NCBI GenBank assembly: GCA_966212235.1
Contig: CBIHPP010000010.1
Location: 124,001 to 188,000, forward strand
Source: Niastella sp966212235
GTDB taxonomy: Bacteria > Bacteroidota > Bacteroidia > Chitinophagales > Chitinophagaceae
DNA length: 64,000 nt
Direction of reading: 5' to 3'
In this document: one piece after another, positions 62,534 to 64,000 of the stretch
Layout: every line of letters starts with the position of its first letter
How positions within the stretch are numbered: the first letter of the stretch is position 1
Position numbers and translations under genes: made by a program
Notes under the pieces: generated by a model
The model's input: only the letters and a program-made list of their open reading frames with translations
The model's database searches: none
Told to the model about the DNA's origin: nothing

Positions 62534-62733
62534 ATTCTAACACATTGCTTAGCTTGATTGGCGTTTGGGACAGGATATTCTCCGATGCCCCGGGTATTTC
62601 AGTGCTTATTTCCATTGCTGTCTTCTTAACCAGTCTTTAACGCATCCTAATCCATGGTTAATGAACGCATTTCGCAACCAGCCGCCTGTTTTTTTAACGT
62701 CTGTTAATGCAGCACAATTAAAACAGGTTCGCT

Positions 62734-63654
62734 ATGAAAAAGACAGGATTATCAATATTGTTGCTGGTGGTACTGGCAACAGTAAAAGGAGCGCCTTATA
62801 ACAGTGTAGCTTATAGGCGCTCAACGTTTCTTACAGCTTCTTTTCCCGATAATTACACAGACACATCTTTAATACAGGAACCCGATACCACCGTATCGTA
62901 CCAGACTTTTTACGATGAATTAAGTCCTTATGGCAAGTGGGTCGACTATCCGGGTTATGGCTACGTATGGTCACCGGCCGATCCCGGTTTCAGGCCGTAT
63001 TATACCAACGGCTACTGGAATTATACCAATATGGGCTTTACCTGGGTTTCTGATTATCCCTGGGGCTGGGCGCCTTTTCACTATGGACGCTGGTTTTATG
63101 AAACCGGGTATGGCTGGCTATGGGTCCCAGGCTACGAATGGGGACCAGCCTGGGTTAGCTGGCGCAACAGTGCCGACTATTACGGCTGGGCTCCGCTGGC
63201 GCCCGGTATGGATATAGGCGTGTCAGTTGGTATTAATATTCCCTTCGAACATTGGGCATTTCTACCACACCGGTATATATACGAAAGAGATATGGGCCAT
63301 TATATGCTTGATGAACGAAAAAATGAAACGGTGCTTTCGGCATCGGTGATCATCAATAATACCAAATATACACCGGGCAGAACTTTATTTGCCACCGGGC
63401 CGCGGATAGAAGAAGTAGAACGATTTACCGGCAAACATATATCACCGGTAGTGATTCATGCACATCCGCGGCCGGCAGTGGCAGAAGTGAACGACCGTGA
63501 AATGCGGATTTTTAAACCTGCCATACAACCACCTCATGAACCGGTGACCATGCGGCCAAAAGAAATAAAATTATATAAAGATCTGCCACATGATAATGGA
63601 AGAAGAGGCACCTGGTCGGCATTGGCACATACACGCGAACGCGACCACAGATAA
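62734..63654 (+). CDS. DUF6600-like exported protein with YXWxGxW-type repeats
   Basis: A 306-residue protein with an N-terminal signal (SILLLVVLATVKG). Residues about 60-165 are very rich in Tyr, Trp, Gly and Pro in repeats of about 20 residues: LSPYGKWVDYPGYGYVW, YYTNGYWNYTNMGFTWVS, PFHYGRWFYETGYGWLWV, GWAPLAPGMD. This is the DUF6600 pattern. The C-terminal part is less regular and ends in a basic, His/Pro-rich tail. Function is unknown; members are usually periplasmic or surface-exposed. Confidence 0.85.
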   Translation: MKKTGLSILLLVVLATVKGAPYNSVAYRRSTFLTASFPDNYTDTSLIQEPDTTVSYQTFYDELSPYGKWVDYPGYGYVWSPADPGFRPYYTNGYWNYTNMGFTWVSDYPWGWAPFHYGRWFYETGYGWLWVPGYEWGPAWVSWRNSADYYGWAPLAPGMDIGVSVGINIPFEHWAFLPHRYIYERDMGHYMLDERKNETVLSASVIINNTKYTPGRTLFATGPRIEEVERFTGKHISPVVIHAHPRPAVAEVNDREMRIFKPAIQPPHEPVTMRPKEIKLYKDLPHDNGRRGTWSALAHTRERDHR

Positions 63655-63672
63655 AACTCAAAAAGTAACCAC

Positions 63673-64000
63673 GTGAAGAATATACTAAACAAAAGAATTT
63701 CTTTCGTAAGGGGCATGCTGTATTGTTCAGGCGCTGTTTGTATAATGGCTTTTGTAACAGCCTGTGAAGGAAAAGCTGCTTCGGTTAAATCGGCTGCACC
63801 GGTTAACAAACCCGCCATTGTAGATGTAATGGTGGTGCAGTCAAAAAACATTACCAACACAGTAGAAGCCACCGGGAGTATTGTGGCCAACGAATATGTT
63901 GAATTGCATCCCGAGGTAAGCGGTCGCATTACTTATTTGCACGTGCCTGAAGGCGCTCATGTACAGCAGGGCGAGCTCATTGCGCGGATATATGATGACG
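63673..64000 (+). CDS. RND efflux periplasmic adaptor (HlyD family), N-terminal part
   Basis: The frame runs to the window end. It starts from GTG at 63673; an alternative ATG at 63715 would give MLYCSGAVCIMAFVTAC with a lipobox. After a lipoprotein signal the sequence VVQSKNITNTVEATGSIVANEYVELHPEVSGRI and VPEGAHVQQGELIARI is the typical first strand pair and lipoyl-like hairpin of membrane fusion proteins. The RND pump and outer-membrane channel would be expected to the right. Confidence 0.85.
   Translation, partial: MKNILNKRISFVRGMLYCSGAVCIMAFVTACEGKAASVKSAAPVNKPAIVDVMVVQSKNITNTVEATGSIVANEYVELHPEVSGRITYLHVPEGAHVQQGELIARIYDD

Overview
The window looks like chromosome from a member of the Bacteroidota, most likely family Chitinophagaceae (the Chitinophaga/Niastella type). 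The evidence is three SusC/SusD-type pairs (the first SusC cut by the window edge), ECF sigma/FecR signalling modules, lipoproteins with a Cys soon after a short hydrophobic stretch, a PorV-type type IX secretion protein with likely cargo, promoters of the TTG / TAnnTTTG kind, and little use of Shine-Dalgarno sites. No rRNA, tRNA, CRISPR array, integrase or transposase was recognised.

Layout. 1-2.6 kb: end of a SusC gene and its SusD. 2.7-3.6 kb: two small unknown genes. 4.1-13.4 kb: two paralogous ECF sigma factors, a small exported protein, a FecR anti-sigma, and an STN-domain SusC with SusD, i.e. a complete trans-envelope signalling and uptake module. 13.4-21.8 kb: an unusual accessory block. 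A three-domain protein (unknown N-domain, thioredoxin, PPP-like phosphoesterase) is followed by a small secreted protein with a truncated duplicate, then an operon carrying the same three domain types as separate genes plus a beta-propeller-like lipoprotein. In that operon the phosphoesterase has lost its metal ligands. A frameshifted phosphoesterase remnant follows. 21.9-25.3 kb: a DUF1016 nuclease-fold protein, a DUF6266-like protein, and a 1 kb intergenic region with three successive tandem arrays of 10, 32 and 11 bp period. 25.5-29.4 kb: a kinase/LanC-like fusion with a partner gene, an HTH regulator and a MauE-like membrane protein. A shared inverted repeat ACTGCA-N7-TGCAGT lies upstream of the kinase, upstream of the MauE-like gene and beside a paralogous HTH gene at 20.9 kb, so these loci may form one regulon.

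30-35.5 kb: an orphan ECF sigma factor, a lipoprotein, an outer-membrane receptor, and a two-component system. 35.6-43.3 kb: a polysaccharide utilisation locus (SusC, SusD, GH2 beta-galactosidase-like enzyme) read leftward, with a LacI-type operator in its upstream region. 43.9-57.9 kb: FecR, an STN TonB receptor, lipoproteins, two T9SS-type secreted proteins that share an N-domain, a PorV paralogue and an S41 protease, which looks like a cell-surface secretion/assembly cluster. 57.9-62.5 kb: a leftward four-gene glucarate/galactarate catabolic operon (aldolase, GntP transporter, tartronate-semialdehyde reductase, glucarate dehydratase). 62.7-64 kb: a DUF6600-type protein and the start of an RND efflux adaptor.

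All family names come from reading the sequences without database searches. Functions given for the 13.4-29.4 kb block are inference.
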